Shown here: positions 20,577-31,943 of the stretch, one piece after another
Position numbering within the stretch: position 1 is the stretch's first letter
How the letters are laid out: each line of letters begins with the position of its first letter
DNA from: Castanea sativa
Lineage: Eukaryota; Streptophyta; Magnoliopsida; Fagales; Fagaceae
Direction: 5' to 3'
Assembly: GCF_040712315.1 (NCBI RefSeq)
Contig: NC_134021.1
Coordinates: 24,640,501 to 24,704,500, forward strand
DNA: 64,000 nt
Notes under the pieces: generated by a model
Databases searched by the model: none
What the model was told of the DNA's origin: nothing
Seen by the model: the letters and a program-made list of their open reading frames with translations, nothing else
Translations under genes and position numbers: made by a program

Positions 20577-21386
20577 GTGGGATAATAAATTTGTGCAATC
20601 CTACTAGGCAAGAAGCAAAGGAAACCATGAGATTTCAAAGGGTGACTGGAGATGATAATTTAAATGGAAGTTTTAGCTAGATGACATGACTAACAATTCC
20701 TATTAAGAAAAGTATTTAGTAGTTCCATTGGTTTTATTATAGTCACTGTTTTTAATGATTTTTTTTTTGTTAAATAATGCAACAAGTAAACCGTATATCA
20801 ATGATATGTTATCAATGACTAAGTTTGGTTATATATATAGCAAAAATTGTAAAAGAGTCATGAAGGTTGGTACTAAAGACATATTGAAACAAAGGAAAAT
20901 TGAAAAGCTACATACAAATGTAGGTTGGTACTAAAGACATATAGAAACAAAGGAAAATTGAAAATCTATAGACTGATGCTTTTGTAATTACTCATTTGAA
21001 ATTCAAACCGGTTTCAAAAATATAGTTTTTGGTTTAGAGCATTTTCTGTTTTCACTAATTTTGTTTTTTTTCCATGTACCTGTTTTTAAAATTTGGTTTG
21101 TTTCCATGTACTGGTTTTTAAAATACATGTAAATTTGGTCAAATATTAATTTTTATGCCTTACAGGGCTTTGAGGAGTACATAAATTTGATTTTGGAAGA
21201 TGTTGGAAAAGTCAACATCAAGAGGGAGAGCAAAAAACTTAGGTGGGTTCATTTTCTTATTTTCCTTTACTTTTAATCTCAGAATTGTGCATATTCTAAA
21301 TGTGGTACATCTATTTTGTTATTTGTCGATTACATATAAAAAAAAATGTACAGGGTAGATTCTTCTTAAGAGATGCAACTCAATAG
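20577..21386 (+). pseudogene. SmE-like (small nuclear ribonucleoprotein E) gene fragment
   Basis: After TTACAG the exon at 21166-21242 translates to GFEEYINLILEDVGKVNIKR, which matches the second Sm motif region of plant SmE (GFDEYMNLVLD... in the family). A donor AG|GTGGGT follows. After an acceptor at 21353 the text GRFFLRD aligns with the SmE sequence GRILLKGD, but only after a one-base shift, and a stop follows at 21386. The upstream exons encoding the first Sm motif are not visible. A preceding exon-like piece (20577-20680, after ATGCAG) gives an open frame with no known match. SmE is part of the Sm ring of spliceosomal snRNPs. Here it is a captured, decayed fragment. Confidence 0.55.
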
Positions 21387-22024
21387 CCACCTCTCTCTCT
21401 CTCAATAGTGGAAATAATGATTTCAGAAATTGTGTAAATTGGCATTATGTACATCTTGGATACATCTTGGACATCAAGAACGATTAATGTAATTTATGAA
21501 AGATATTTGATTGAATGAGTATGGAATCAACTATATTTGTGTAATTAATTGTATTGGAGTTTACTTATATCAGTTATATATTTTCTAAATATGATCGCAT
21601 GATATCTCATTATATGTGATAGATTTTATTACTTTGTAAGCGATAGATTTTATTGGTTTGGTATATAATTTATACCGTGATATTGATTTTTTTTTTTTCA
21701 TATTAGGGAAGTTATTAATAGCTTTCTCGTGCATCACACGGGTTGACGACTAGTTAAATATATGTTCAAATTAGATAATTTTTTTTAAAGAAATTTCAAA
21801 TTAGATAATTTGACAATAACAAAATGTAATGTTATTAAGAGTTGGTTTGGATTCTTTTTACTAAGGTCAAGGCCCAAGAGTTTGCATTTAATCTTCCAAC
21901 CCACCGAATTTCTCATGTTGGCTTTTCATAAGTTAATGGGTTTTTCTTTTCTTTTTTTTTTCGTCTCTTTTTTTCATGCTTGAGTTGAATTGAAAAAAAA
22001 ATAATAATAATTCAATTCAAGTAA

Positions 22025-22611
22025 TTTGACGCAACCCATGGAGGGATTTTTAGATTAAGGGGACCATGAACCCCTAAAATATTATTTAAAAAATATATTA
22101 ATATTACTAGTACATGTAAATATTGATTTTAAGTTTGGATTCAAAAAATTTATATTTAACCCTCCCAGAAATGAATTCTAACCATGGCAAACTGGTTTTT
22201 GTCTAAATAATCTAAAAAATATTGTTTGTCATTATAGTTTGAGTGTTTTATATTTGAAATCCAAAGTTAGAAGTTTGAGACTTGGGTTTTGAGTTATATT
22301 GTGTGTCTAATTACACTTAAAGGATTGTTTGGATGCTTTTATTATTTTTATTTTTATGTATGTTTTGCTTCTTCTTTTTTTTCTTTTTTTTTTAATTATT
22401 ACTTGGCAAAACTAATTGGTTGTTTAAGTAAGAAAAATATTGGACATATAATATTAAAGCATAAGACTTCTATTTTTTTTTTTTTTAGTTTATATTATTT
22501 CCTTTATAGAATAGTTGTGGGGTCCCAAAAGTTTAAAAATCATCTTAAGTGGGGTGAGGTGAGGAGTGACAATAGTTGTACTTCTACCTACTTTTTCAAT
22601 TCCTACTACAT
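22025..22611. repeat. Long dispersed repeat, copy 2
   Basis: Paralogue of 14013-14779 (see there), with the same order of blocks but without the 14126 MITE and with a shorter ATT-rich run. A 127-codon frame at 22289 crosses it and is Phe/Tyr-rich low complexity; not taken as a gene. Confidence 0.7.
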
Positions 22612-22808
22612 GATACACCCTCACATGTGCAGTAACTTTCATTTGGTAGATGATGTTGCTTCACAATATTAGTTAAATGGTGTGACTCTTATAATTGATA
22701 TATATATTCACAACAAACATGTCTTTTACCAAGAGGTGCATACTTGTATAAATACCCTAAGACAATTATTTGGGACAAATTACACAATTTATACAATTTC
22801 TCTCTAAA
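22612..22808. repeat. TIR repeat family 1, copy 3 (truncated)
   Basis: It starts GATACACCCTCACATGTGC, continues GATGATGTTGCTTCACAA and TATAAATACCCTAAGACAAT and stops at TTTCTCTCTAAAAAG, so about 60 bp of the right end are missing. An internal deletion near 22670 removes the ACATGAAATTT segment. Confidence 0.6.
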
Positions 22809-23709
22809 AAGGGGTGTAGATAACGTTGCAATATTTTAATGCCTTTTTATGATATGCAAAGAGTGATGGTGAAGCGAGGGTAGTTTGCCGACGTAGCCAA
22901 CCAATGCCTCTCTCTCACCAACTAGCCTTTCACCGCATCATCATTCCTACTTTTCCTTTCACTGTCTTAGCAAAGTGCAAATCATCTTCTCACTCGCAAT
23001 CACCTTTGTCCATAAAAATAACAACCGTACGATTACACTACAAATCCGGATCCAACTCCCAACCTTGTCAATAACTACGTTCTAGAACTAGATCCAAGAA
23101 CATCCACTCTTTAGAGCACTTGCCATGACATTGGATCGGTTGGTTGTATAATAGAAAAATTATTACATTTTAGTTAATAAAATTTAAAATTTATCCATAT
23201 TTTAAACCATGCATTTTAAATTTAGTTTTCTATTTTTTTTTAATGTATTTTGGAGAAGAAAGAAGAGTAGACAATAATTGTTGTGTGTGAAGGAAAAAAA
23301 ATCAATAAAAAATTAACATTTTTTTTAGAGAGTTTCAACTTATAGTGTCGGCTCATACTAAGACACCAATTAATTTTTGATGTAGACGAATTTTGGTGTA
23401 AACAAAAATAAAATTCTAAATTTTTTATTCAACCATAGAGACCATACCTGATGAACTAACTGGAAAAAAAATTGAATATAGTTAAAGCTATACCGTAGAT
23501 AATCTTGAATTTTTTTTTTATTGGAAATCTTGAATGTTTTTTGATTCTTTTGAAAAGTGTAAAATAAACAAAACCACGTCAAATCCCATTTAAAAAACCA
23601 AAAATAGATTCTTCTAAAAAAAATAAAAAATAAAACCAATAATAGAAATAATAAAAGAAATAAAAGAACATTCCCAAGTCACATGCATGCACTGCATATC
23701 ACTGGGGGA
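22809..23709. other. Intergenic AT-rich sequence
   Basis: No domain, splice pattern or repeat boundary could be recognised. Frames at 23370-23639 are Phe-rich low complexity. Confidence 0.4.
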
Positions 23710-23857
23710 ATTATTGTGTACTCTCGGATTATCATAAATGCATACTCCTTCCTCTCACATGAATAATGGGTCCCACTAATTAAATTCATGGTGGAACCCA
23801 CCATTTATGTGAAAGGAAGGAGTATGCATTTATGATACTCCGAGAGTATCTAATAAT
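23710..23857. mobile_element. Foldback MITE, 148 bp
   Basis: The left arm (ATTATTGTGTACTCTCGGA, TATCATAAATGCATACTCCT) and the right arm read inverted (ATTATTAGATACTCTCGGAG, TATCATAAATGCATACTCCT) are about 65 bp each and nearly identical, leaving almost no loop. A target duplication could not be decided because the outer bases are themselves part of the palindrome. Confidence 0.8.
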
Positions 23858-24116
23858 TTTTCATATCATTGACACAGATCCTAAACAGCAACAATGTACA
23901 TCATGCACCACCTCGGCCATTTCAGAAGTAGTTGACCCACGTGGCTCCCATCCAAACTGCTCAAACATGACCTCATCCACAGTTACCACTCATCGTCAAG
24001 TCTCTCTCACACCAAATCCAAACCCAAAAAAAAAAAAAAAAACATATGAATTCCCAGCTCACTACTGCGTTAGTAAAGTCCAATAATGGCGAAGATGAGT
24101 CAATTCCTATAAAGCA

Positions 24117-24966
24117 TAAGAGCATCGTGGATGTAAACTTATCATTTATTTTGCACAAAAAAAAAACTATTTTTTTTTCTATTTTACACTTATTTTTACA
24201 AAACACCTACATCAGTCTATCTATTATACATTATATTTTATATAAATAATATTTTTATATTCTTTTTTTAATATTATTTTATCTCTTGTTTCTTTTTCCT
24301 ATTCTTCCTCTTGTTTTTCCTTATCTCTCTCTGCTGTTTCCTCTTTCTTTTTCTTCCTATTCTTTCTTCTTCTTTCTCTCTCGGTCATATCAACATCACC
24401 ATCAAAACCCAGAATGCCTCTCCAATCCACCGATCTCCATCAACATTCCATCACAAGCATCACAACCATCAAAACCCAGAAGCACTGATCAAAACCCACA
24501 TCACTAATCAACCATCAAAACCCACATCACCGATCACTAATCACCGATCCAACGATTACCGATCACCGATCCAAATAGCCTCTCCAATCCATGATCTACG
24601 ATCACCGATCCAACGTTTTGTTCCAGTGGTTGATTTTTTTGTTGATTTTGTGGTTGATTTTTTATTTTTGATTTTGTGTCTATGGGACTGTGTGTATCAG
24701 AGGAAGAAAGAACATGATGAGGGAGAGAATGAGTTAGTTTTGCAAACGGAGAAGAGACAGAAAAAAAGGAACGAATTAGAAATTATTAAAATATTAAATG
24801 CAAGAGCTACAGGAACCGTGCGTATTTGCATGGTTACTATAGCTATTGTGCATTTATGCACAATTTTACACCCATTGATCTGGGTGTTTTTTTGCTCAAA
24901 ATGTGTAAAATCAATTACTTTTTCTATTTTGCCAGACTTCACACATGTTGCTGTTAATGCTCTAAA
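24117..24966. repeat. Possible TIR element with low-complexity interior
   Basis: The left side reads TAAGAGCATCGTGGATG with TTTTTTCTATTTTACAC. The right side read inverted has TTTAGAGCATTAACAGC with CAAAATAGAAAAAGT and TTTTACACATTTT. The interior carries repeated AAAACCCA, ATCACCGATC and ATCAACA motifs. A 223-codon frame (24311-24982) spans it but is His/Pro/Ser-rich repeat translation with hydrophobic ends. I do not accept it as a gene. No target duplication was established. Confidence 0.35.
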
Positions 24967-25307
24967 CATCATAAAATGCTAAGTTTTGCACACTTCGACC
25001 TAACGGTTTCAGTGTAGTAAAGTGAAAGAAAATATGATAATATAGCAAGTGCTGCTTTTTCCTTTTTTCTACTTTGTATTTGTAAGTGTTTTTTTTTTTT
25101 TTAGTACTATAAACTTTCTTTTTCGACAATTTCTGTTTGGTTTTGAACGATGGTTGGTTAGGGTTTTATCTCTTTTTGGATTTAACAAATCAAGCTTGAA
25201 TTTCATGCTTAGAAAGTTGAACTTCGTGCTCTGTTTTATTCTGTCTCAGTCATTATAACTCAGATTATCTTTCTCTCTCTCTTCTATATATGGCTGTGAA
25301 CTCTGAA

Positions 25308-25312
<5 letters not shown>

Positions 25313-25354
<42 letters not shown>
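25313..25354. repeat. (GA)n microsatellite
   Basis: A run of about twenty GA dinucleotides lies 40-80 bp upstream of the ATG at 25395, followed by a T run. Such CT/GA runs are common in plant 5' leaders. Confidence 0.9.
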
Positions 25355-25357
<3 letters not shown>

Positions 25358-25394
25358 AGTTTTTTTTTTTTTTTTTTTAGTGAAAAAGTCAGAA

Positions 25395-26186
25395 ATGAGA
25401 GGATCGAACACGTGGCGGGAAGAGCTGGCGAGCTTGGTAGACGACACAGGGATATGGTATGCCGAAGAGCCTATTGGAGTTTCATCGGCGTACATCGTGT
25501 CTAGCGAGTCTCAAAGCAGCGTGGTTGAGTCGGAGAGCTTAAAGGATCAGGTGAAGGGGTTCGCTATGGCTTGGGGGGAAATAGTGGTGGAATTGGGAAA
25601 AGGGTGTAAGGACATTGTTCAGCAGAGCCTTCCTACATTGGTCGGAAGCTTCAGCAGTGGCAGAGCTAGGAATTTATTTTTGGGGGGCCATATATAATTT
25701 TTTTTTTTTTTTTTTTTTTTGGTGTATGAAATGTAAAATAGTAATATACAATACTTCATAACTCAATTTTTTCCCTTTTATTTGTTGAGATAATTGTTAA
25801 ATTACCTATGTGTTCATTTTAAAGATGAATATTTTGTTATTGTTATTTGTTAACATATGTATTTATAGATTGTATATTATTATTATGAAAATTTAGTTTA
25901 TTTTTAGATTTTCTTAAATATATATGTATATTATCAGGTATGGGGTGCCAAAATGATAAGGTTATTTAAAAATTTAAAAATTATTTAGGATATTTTCAAA
26001 AAAAATTATTTTTTTTCAAAATTTTTGGGGGGCCTAGGCCTCCCTTGGTCATCAAGTGGCTCCGCCACTGAGCTTCAGAAGCTGTGCACTAAGGTCTCGG
26101 CAGGTTGAAGTACTTGAATGAGTTTTTTCCTGAAGATCGTGAGCCGTGGTCGGTCATATTCTTCGTTTTTGTTCTTGCACTTGTAG
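25395..26186 (+). pseudogene. Broken first exon of a conserved-looking plant gene, interrupted by a hAT element
   Basis: From ATG 25395 the frame reads MRGSNTWREELASLVDD, then ESLKDQVKGFAMAWGEIVVE, then KDIVQQSLPTLVGS up to 25654. After the 416-bp insertion the text resumes in another frame with QKLCTKVSA, and after a one-base slip reads LKYLNEFFPEDREPWS. It ends in a hydrophobic segment (VIFFVFVLALV), probably a membrane helix, before a donor AG|GTGAAT at 26187. The balanced codon use and end-to-end composition suggest a real gene of unknown function rather than chance. The insertion and frame slips break it. I do not recognise the family with confidence. Confidence 0.5.
25655..26070. mobile_element. 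hAT element with perfect 8-bp target duplication
   Basis: Ends are CAGTGGCAGAGCTAGG and, inverted, CAGTGGCGGAGCCACTT, typical hAT termini. The flanks are AGCTTCAG at 25647-25654 and AGCTTCAG at 26071-26078, identical. The 416-bp body is AT-rich with a T run and no frame; GGGGGGCC motifs sit just inside both ends. Confidence 0.95.
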
Positions 26187-26504
26187 GTGAATTTCAATGC
26201 ATTCTGCTTCGAATTCGAGTATTTGATTGGTTAATCAAATTTAGGTGTTTCTTGACTTTAGTATAGTGTAGTGCTAATTATTAAGATTTGTATGTAATTT
26301 GGTCATTTATTATTGTTTATGTTGGTCAAATTTGTGAAAATCACATGCCTTATTTGTCAGTATGAGTTTGTGGTTCGGGATTCATGATTTTGATCAATTA
26401 CGTTCTCAAAAAATAGAGAGATTGATAAATAAATTTCCTGGTATTATTGATTGTATGTTAATTACACAACTAAAACTAACTAAACAAGACTAACGAACTA
26501 GTTA
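26187..26504. other. Sequence between the broken exon and element B
   Basis: Probably the intron of the interrupted gene (AT-rich, starts with GTGAAT). The last 50 bases (from TGTTAATTACACAAC) differ from the start of the 3' LTR of element B, so the true left border of B is uncertain here. Confidence 0.4.
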
Positions 26505-28435
26505 ACCAAAGAGGCCCACTAGCAAGAAAAAGCCCAACAATATAAAAAGGGTGAAGGAAGAAGAGTTAGCAACGTAAGAAAAACCATTAAGCCCAAATGG
26601 CAGGAATAATGGTACACCAGCCTATAAAGTAGTAAAAAGACCACAAGGAAAGCAAACGGGCCCAAGGGAGCCTAGAGAAGGAAGTAGTAAGCCCGTGGGA
26701 ATTATAAGAAACAGAAAGCAAACAAAAATGGGTCGAGGAAGCCCAAAGAAAGGAATTAGTAAATGGTATGGTAATTGGGCCGGGGAAGCCCGAAAGATTT
26801 AGCAAAAGTCCATGGGAATGGAGGAATGGAATGGGCCAAGGATACCCAAAGGGATGAAATGGGCCAAGGATGCCCAAGATAGTATGAGAATAAGCCCAAC
26901 AGAAGTATTGGGCAATGTGAATTGAGTAAAGGAAAAGTATATGGCAGGCCCAAAGGAGGCCCAGCAGGCACAAGTCAAATGATAACATGGCAGAAGCAAT
27001 GAAGTGGCATGGCAGAAGTGTCAGCCGACCCATAAAGAAGGCAAGGGCCAGATTGAAGAAGGAAGGACCCATACCCGAGCAAACCCGACCCAGGGAAGAA
27101 ACGAGATGCAATGTATGAAGACCCAGTGATTCCTCCACGCCACAAAGAGTTAAAAAATAAGCAGAGGATGCGCAGAAGGATCAAATCAATCCACAGGCCA
27201 CGGTAAATGCATGAACGATAGACAAGCCCTAGACTCACATGGGAGTGGAGCATGCATAAGGCTCAGGCACCACCCACTTGTACCCAGCCATTACAGGCGC
27301 GATGGGCTATGGGTTAGAAGGAATAAAGGGTATGATCTAGCAGTGGGGAGAAGGGGAAAGTCTATTCTGGGATTCCTGCTTAAAGTTCTTTTGGGGAAAA
27401 TTTCCTGTTGGGATGACATACCACCTAAAAGGGGAAAAGATGAGCTGTAATCACTAGGTGCATGCCATAGGAATTAGAAAGAGAGAACGCTCAATCATTA
27501 TTCAAATGGGAATGCCATGGAAGGCAAGAAAATAAAACAAAATCTTCTTTTGTTTGGGAATGGAACGTGGTGCCGCTAGCGCAGGGTAGTGGTGCTGGCT
27601 GAGCAGCTAGCAAACCAGTGGGTGGCCTGGGAAGGACACCCACACCAGGCCAAAAGTAGTTAAGGGGTAAAATAGTAAAACCCATCACAACAGGCAGTAT
27701 AAAAGGGCCTTAGCTGTGTACGACAAAGGGGGGGGGGGGGTGGAGAACAAGGTCGGAAGGGCAAGAAGTAAGAAGAAACAAGTGAAAAACAATGAGAAAG
27801 AAAAAAACGAAAAAAAAAAAAACAACAACAACAACAAAGAGGGTAAAAAGAAAAGTGACAAAACAAGAGTGCGTTAAGGCATGCACCAATAGACTATTCC
27901 CTTCTCTCCCTCTCAATAGCCTACTCTCTAGCAAGATTAGAAGATTAAGCCAATTAGGCCCATTCTTTCAAAGTAAGCAATTTCTATGGTAGGACTTCCC
28001 TGTGAGATTGCTCACATTGGAGATTGGTTCTCTTCTTGGACCTAATCTACCGAGGAACTAAGTGCAGCAAACTAACCCCCCCCCCCTTTCCCTTCTTTTA
28101 TCATGATTGATTAAGCATTAATCTTACTTCTACTATTTTCAAATTGTCGTGTTTTCTTGTTGAGAAAATGATTTAGGTATCATCTTCTGTTGGCAATAAA
28201 CATATTTTCATTATCTCATTATATTATGTGTCTCATGCCATAACATTTTTGTAATAGTGTCATTTGTAGTAAACAAGTGATCAAGATCTTGGTGAATGGA
28301 TCTTAGCTTGCGCGCAAGCTGGCTTGAGGTGAGTTTCAATCAAGCCAGTCCCGACTTTCCTACCCCAAAACTATTGGACTACAGCATGACAGGAAGTAGT
28401 CCAGCCCAAAAAAAAATACAAAAAGGCCCACCACA
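26505..28435 (+). repeat. 5' LTR of element B
   Basis: It aligns with the 3' LTR from AAAGAGGCCCACTAGCAAG onward and ends in CCACCACA seven bases before the primer site. The first 20 or so bases expected from the 3' LTR (TGTTGATGCCCACTTTGGC) are not recognisable, so the 5' tip is altered. A TATA box lies at 27698. The last 225 bases have no counterpart in the 3' LTR. A G run (27728-27740) and an A/C-rich tract follow the TATA box. Confidence 0.85.
27698..27705 (+). promoter_or_regulatory. TATA box of the 5' LTR of element B
   Basis: GGCAGTATAAAAGGGCC is present here, and the 3' LTR has GCAGTATAAAATGGCC at the same place (40065-40071). It is the likely core promoter for the genomic RNA. Confidence 0.7.
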
Positions 28436-28442
28436 TTTAAAT

Positions 28443-28460
28443 TGGTGACTCTGCTGGGGA
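28443..28460 (+). promoter_or_regulatory. Primer-binding site of element B
   Basis: TGGTGACTCTGCTGGGGA lies seven bases after the LTR end. It is a one-base variant of the TGGCGACTCTGCTGGGGA type of site seen in plant gypsy elements and close to the complement of tRNA-Arg. Retention in this position supports the LTR border. Confidence 0.7.
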
Positions 28461-28461
28461 G

Positions 28462-29632
28462 TTGGGAAAAAGATGGAAGGTAGATAAAGCCCTCGCAAGC
28501 TATGCCCCCGAGATCAAAGATGACGTGAAACATGAGTATCGTGCCCTCGTAGGCGAAGTCAAGGCTTGCAACGCCCCATCAACACCAGCCCAACCAAGCG
28601 GAAGGTGTCAACGAAGCAGGGGCTGCACCTCAACAACAACAAAGAGTTCCCACTGATAATGCCAACTTTTTCATCTAGGTGTTGCAATCAGTGTAGCATT
28701 CCTAGCAGCAGATAATGGAAGAAATTCGCCAAATAAAGGCAGATGAGACAAAAGAAAAAGGAAGCCAGCATGACCCAGAGTATGCAACAGACAAGGAAGA
28801 AACCCTAGTGGGAGGTGGTCCGCAGAATGTAGAGCAGCATTTCATCACTATGGCCGAAGTTGTAGCGCTTTTAGAGCAAGAAAGGGCCAAAGCGCCTAAG
28901 GAAAGGTTTTACGCACGAAGGCCTCCTTATTCGTTGAGAATACTCAGCAAGCCATACCTTCAGAGTTATGAACCACGAACTTTTGTGCAATATGATGGCA
29001 GAAAGGGAAGTGCCATCGAACATGTGAGTAAGTTTATTGACACCCTTGGCCCTTATGCAACAGATGAGGACTTGTGTCTTCAGGAATTTTCCAAATCACT
29101 ATGTGACCATGCGTACACTTGGTACACCAGTTTGAAACTAGGGTCAATCCCAACATGGGATGACATGGTAGATGTATTTTGCACTAAATACTTTGATGGA
29201 GAAGAGACAGTAATGCTCGCGACTTTGCAAGCAACTAAGCAAAGAAGCGATGAAGATTTGATGGAATACATCAAGAGGTTTAGAGACATAACTCTTGACT
29301 GCTATGACCACTGTAAAGAAAAGACGTTAGTAGAAATGTGTACGGGTAACATGATCATGGAATACAGAGCTGTTTTGGAGAATCTAGAAATCTCCCAATT
29401 CGCATAGTTGTTGCAGAAAGCCAGAAAGACCGCCCAATCAGTAAGGCCAAGTTTTGACAGGCCCGAAGAACGGAGGAACACTCCACAAGCCATGGCGGTG
29501 TCCACTGGTGAAAAGAAGAGAAAGTCCGACAGGAAAGAGTACAAGACCCCTCCACCATTACCATGTATACCAAAGGAGTTAGATGTGGTCCTACATAAAT
29601 GGATAGCAGATGAGGTCTTTAAGCCCAACTAA
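28462..29632 (+). pseudogene. Element B gag
   Basis: A short N-terminal frame (28462-28656) is followed, after stops, by 28715-29407. Its first half is charged (MEEIRQIKADETKEKG). Its second half has the retrotransposon gag core: FVQYDGRKGSAIEHVSKFID, CDHAYTWYTSLKLGSIPTWD, and the DEDLMEYIKRFRDI segment. A TAG at 29405 interrupts, and the frame goes on to 29632 with KKRKSDRKEYKTPPP. No CCHC knuckle is seen. It would form the capsid of the particle. Intact length cannot be judged because of the stops. Confidence 0.8.
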
Positions 29633-30650
29633 GTTTCTAGGGAGCCCACCGAAGAAGAGTGGAGAGACTTGCGTTTTTGCCGCTTGCATAATTATGTACA
29701 ACACCTTACCGCAGAATGTTGGGCGCTCTGTGGACTAGTACATCGAAGAATCAAAGAAGGAACTATAGAGTTATCTCAACTAAAAGTCCAAAGAAAACCG
29801 CTTCCAAACCACAAAGGGAAAGGAGTAGTAGCAGTTGTCATTTACGCAAATCCAGGGGAAGACCAAGAAAGGCCAGCCCTGCCTACCGCAGCGATTACCA
29901 CCTTGCAGAAAAGTTCCAGGTTCAAAAACCTATTTGATCAGTTAGGGCTCACAGTAAATGAGTGAATAATTGCCATAGAGGCTTTAGTGAGCATTGCCTC
30001 AGGGGCAAGAATAGAATGTTTAACAGCAAAAGCCATGGATGACAAGGCTCTTTTACAAGGCGCAAACGAGATCACTTTCAGCGATGAAGACATGGAAGTG
30101 GAATATTCAGATCGTAGGAGACCCCTCTATCTAGCGGCTTCCATAAATCAAATCCCCCACAAAAGGGCCTTGGTCGATACGGGCACTTCTGTAAACCTCA
30201 TCCCGCTGAGTACATTGCAATCAACAGGAATTTCAGAAAGAAAAATACAGGGGTGCCCAATGGAGGTAACAGGATTCAGGAAAACAGGTGAATATACCAC
30301 AAGCCACATTTAGTTGTGGTTGAAAGTGGGACCAATAGCCTCCTTGGCTCGCTTCCATGTGGTAAAAAAAAAAGGTCTCATATCACATACTATTAGGAAG
30401 GCCATGGTTGCATAAGCACCGGTTGGTCCCATCTACTTACCATCAATGCGTAAAGGGAAGACTAAACGGCAAAATGATACGGATAGAGGCAAATCCATCG
30501 CCCTTCAAACGAGCGGAGGCTCATCTGGTAGAAACTATGTTCTACGATGAGTGGATGCCATCCGAAGAAAGCTCAGTGTCCAAGCCACAAGGCACCTTTG
30601 TCCCTAGGTGGGAGGACATTAAGATGACCCAAAGCCCGATCTAAGAAGGC
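29633..30650 (+). pseudogene. Element B gag C-terminus and aspartic protease
   Basis: A block with CRLHNYVQHLTAECWALCGLVH (29675-29745) corresponds to the compact Cys/His region of this gag family. The retropepsin follows in 29987-30313 with KRALVDTGTSVNLIPLSTL; DTG is the active-site triad and is intact. The second lobe continues after a TAG at 30311 with text around HVV and, in another frame, HKHRLVPSTYHQCVKG, the conserved 'RPWLHxxxxVPSTxHQ' region. Several stops and one A-run slip (near 30365) disrupt it. Confidence 0.75.
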
Positions 30651-31055
30651 TACTAATGCAAAGAAAGAAAAGGAAAGAAGCACCCGCTTTGGAGTCAAGT
30701 GATGCACTGCGATGTGTCAAGGTTCGAACCCCTGACGACAAAATAATCTACAAGTTATGAAGGTGCGTGGGGCCCACATGCGATATGCAATGGGGCCCCA
30801 AACAAGGGCCATAGCATAAAAGTTTGGTATGCTGCGTAGCCCAAGAAAATTCGGAAGAAGAAAGCAATTCGAAAAGAGAGGAGGGAATTACAGTAGAAAG
30901 GGATACACAGGTAGCAGCATAAGAAGGATTGGAAGAAGTCGATCTATGAACTAATCCACAGAATCCAAGACCCATCTCTATTAGTTCAAAACTATTAGAG
31001 GAAGAAAAGTCAGAACAATACTGTTGTTGAAAGAATTCAAGGATATTTCACATGG
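30651..31055 (+). other. Element B protease-RT linker
   Basis: No open frame longer than about 40 codons on the plus strand; purine-rich text with many Glu/Lys codons. A minus-strand 75-codon frame (30748-30975) has no recognisable domain. Confidence 0.4.
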
Positions 31056-31943
31056 GACTATAGTGAGATGCCCGAGCTAGACCCCGGATTGGTAGTGCAT
31101 ACACTCAACGTAGATCCCAAGGCTAAGCTAGTGGCTTAGCCTGCCAGAGTATTTCACACTGAAATAGAAGAGCAGATAGTAAAAAAGGTGTAAAAGTTGT
31201 TGGCCGTTGGTTTCATTATGCCCATCCAACACCTGCGATGGTTGTCCAATATTGTACTAGTGAAGAAGAAGAATAGGTAGATAAGGTGCTGCATAGACTT
31301 CATAAATCTCAATCAGGTCTGCCCGAAAGATAAGTTCCCGCTACCAAACATGGACCTGTTGATAGACTCCGCAGTAGGAAATGCCATGTTTTTCTTTATG
31401 GATGGATTCAACAGATACAACCAGATTCGAATGGCGCCAAGGGACGTGGAGAAAAATACTTTCAGGACTCTCATAGGTAATTTCTACTACACTATGATGC
31501 CTTTTGGGTTGAAGAATGCAGGTGCAACTTACCAACATACCATGACCGCCATATTCCACGACATGATGCATCGTGAGCTATAAGACTATGTGGACGACAT
31601 AGTTGTAATGTCAAAGACACGAGAAGACCATACCAAAGTATTAAGAAGGGTGTTTGAAAGATGCAAAACCTTCAAGCTAAGAATGAATCCCCTCAAGTGT
31701 GCCTTTGGAGTGTCTTTTGGGAAATTCTTGGGGTTCCTGGTCCACAGGAGAGGAATAGATGTAGACCCAGCCAAAGCTACAGCCATAGCAACCATGAAGC
31801 CGCCTACCACGGTGAAGGAATTAAAGAGTTTTCTGGGGAAAGTCTCTTATATCCGGAGGTTCATCCCAAGCATAGCATCAATCACTTCGGCCTTCGCCAA
31901 GTTACTCAAGAAGGGAAAAAGCTTTGAGTGGGGAGAGGTGTAA
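31056..31943 (+). pseudogene. Element B reverse transcriptase
   Basis: It begins with MPELDPGLVVHTLNVDP, then passes stops at 31138 and 31192. FPLPNMDLLIDSAVGNAMFF and DGFNRYNQIRMAP replace the usual DAFQGYHQI of the other elements here. MMPFGLKNAGATYQ is intact. The catalytic loop YVDDIVV is intact but is preceded by a TAA at 31580. The thumb shows NPLKCAFGVSFGKFLGF and FLGKVSYIRRFIPS. The divergence in the palm motif shows B is a different sublineage from A and C. Confidence 0.85.

Larger units (their letters stand above)
17103..21753 (+). mobile_element. Probable Helitron carrying gene fragments
   Basis: The right end has a short hairpin, CGTGCATCACACG, followed 8 bases later by CTAG at 21750-21753 and then T; CTRR with an upstream hairpin and a host T is the Helitron 3' signature. 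The left part (from about 17103) has an expanded (TA)n run followed by AACCGAAGCTCTGAAACTTC and CACAATTTTTCAC, a text I associate with plant Helitron 5' regions. The exact 5' TC is hidden by the (TA)n run. Inside are intron/exon-like fragments including an SmE-like exon. There is no helicase frame, so it would be non-autonomous. Confidence 0.6.

Noticed and set aside
24311..24982. 223-codon plus-strand frame
   Set aside because: The translation is built from repeated AAACCCA and ATCACCGATC motifs and hydrophobic low complexity, and lies inside a probable TIR repeat; no domain is visible.
26587..27138. 183-codon minus-strand frame in the 5' LTR of element B
   Set aside because: It is the complement of a GGCCCA-rich LTR stretch and is not kept open in the 3' LTR, so it is a chance frame.
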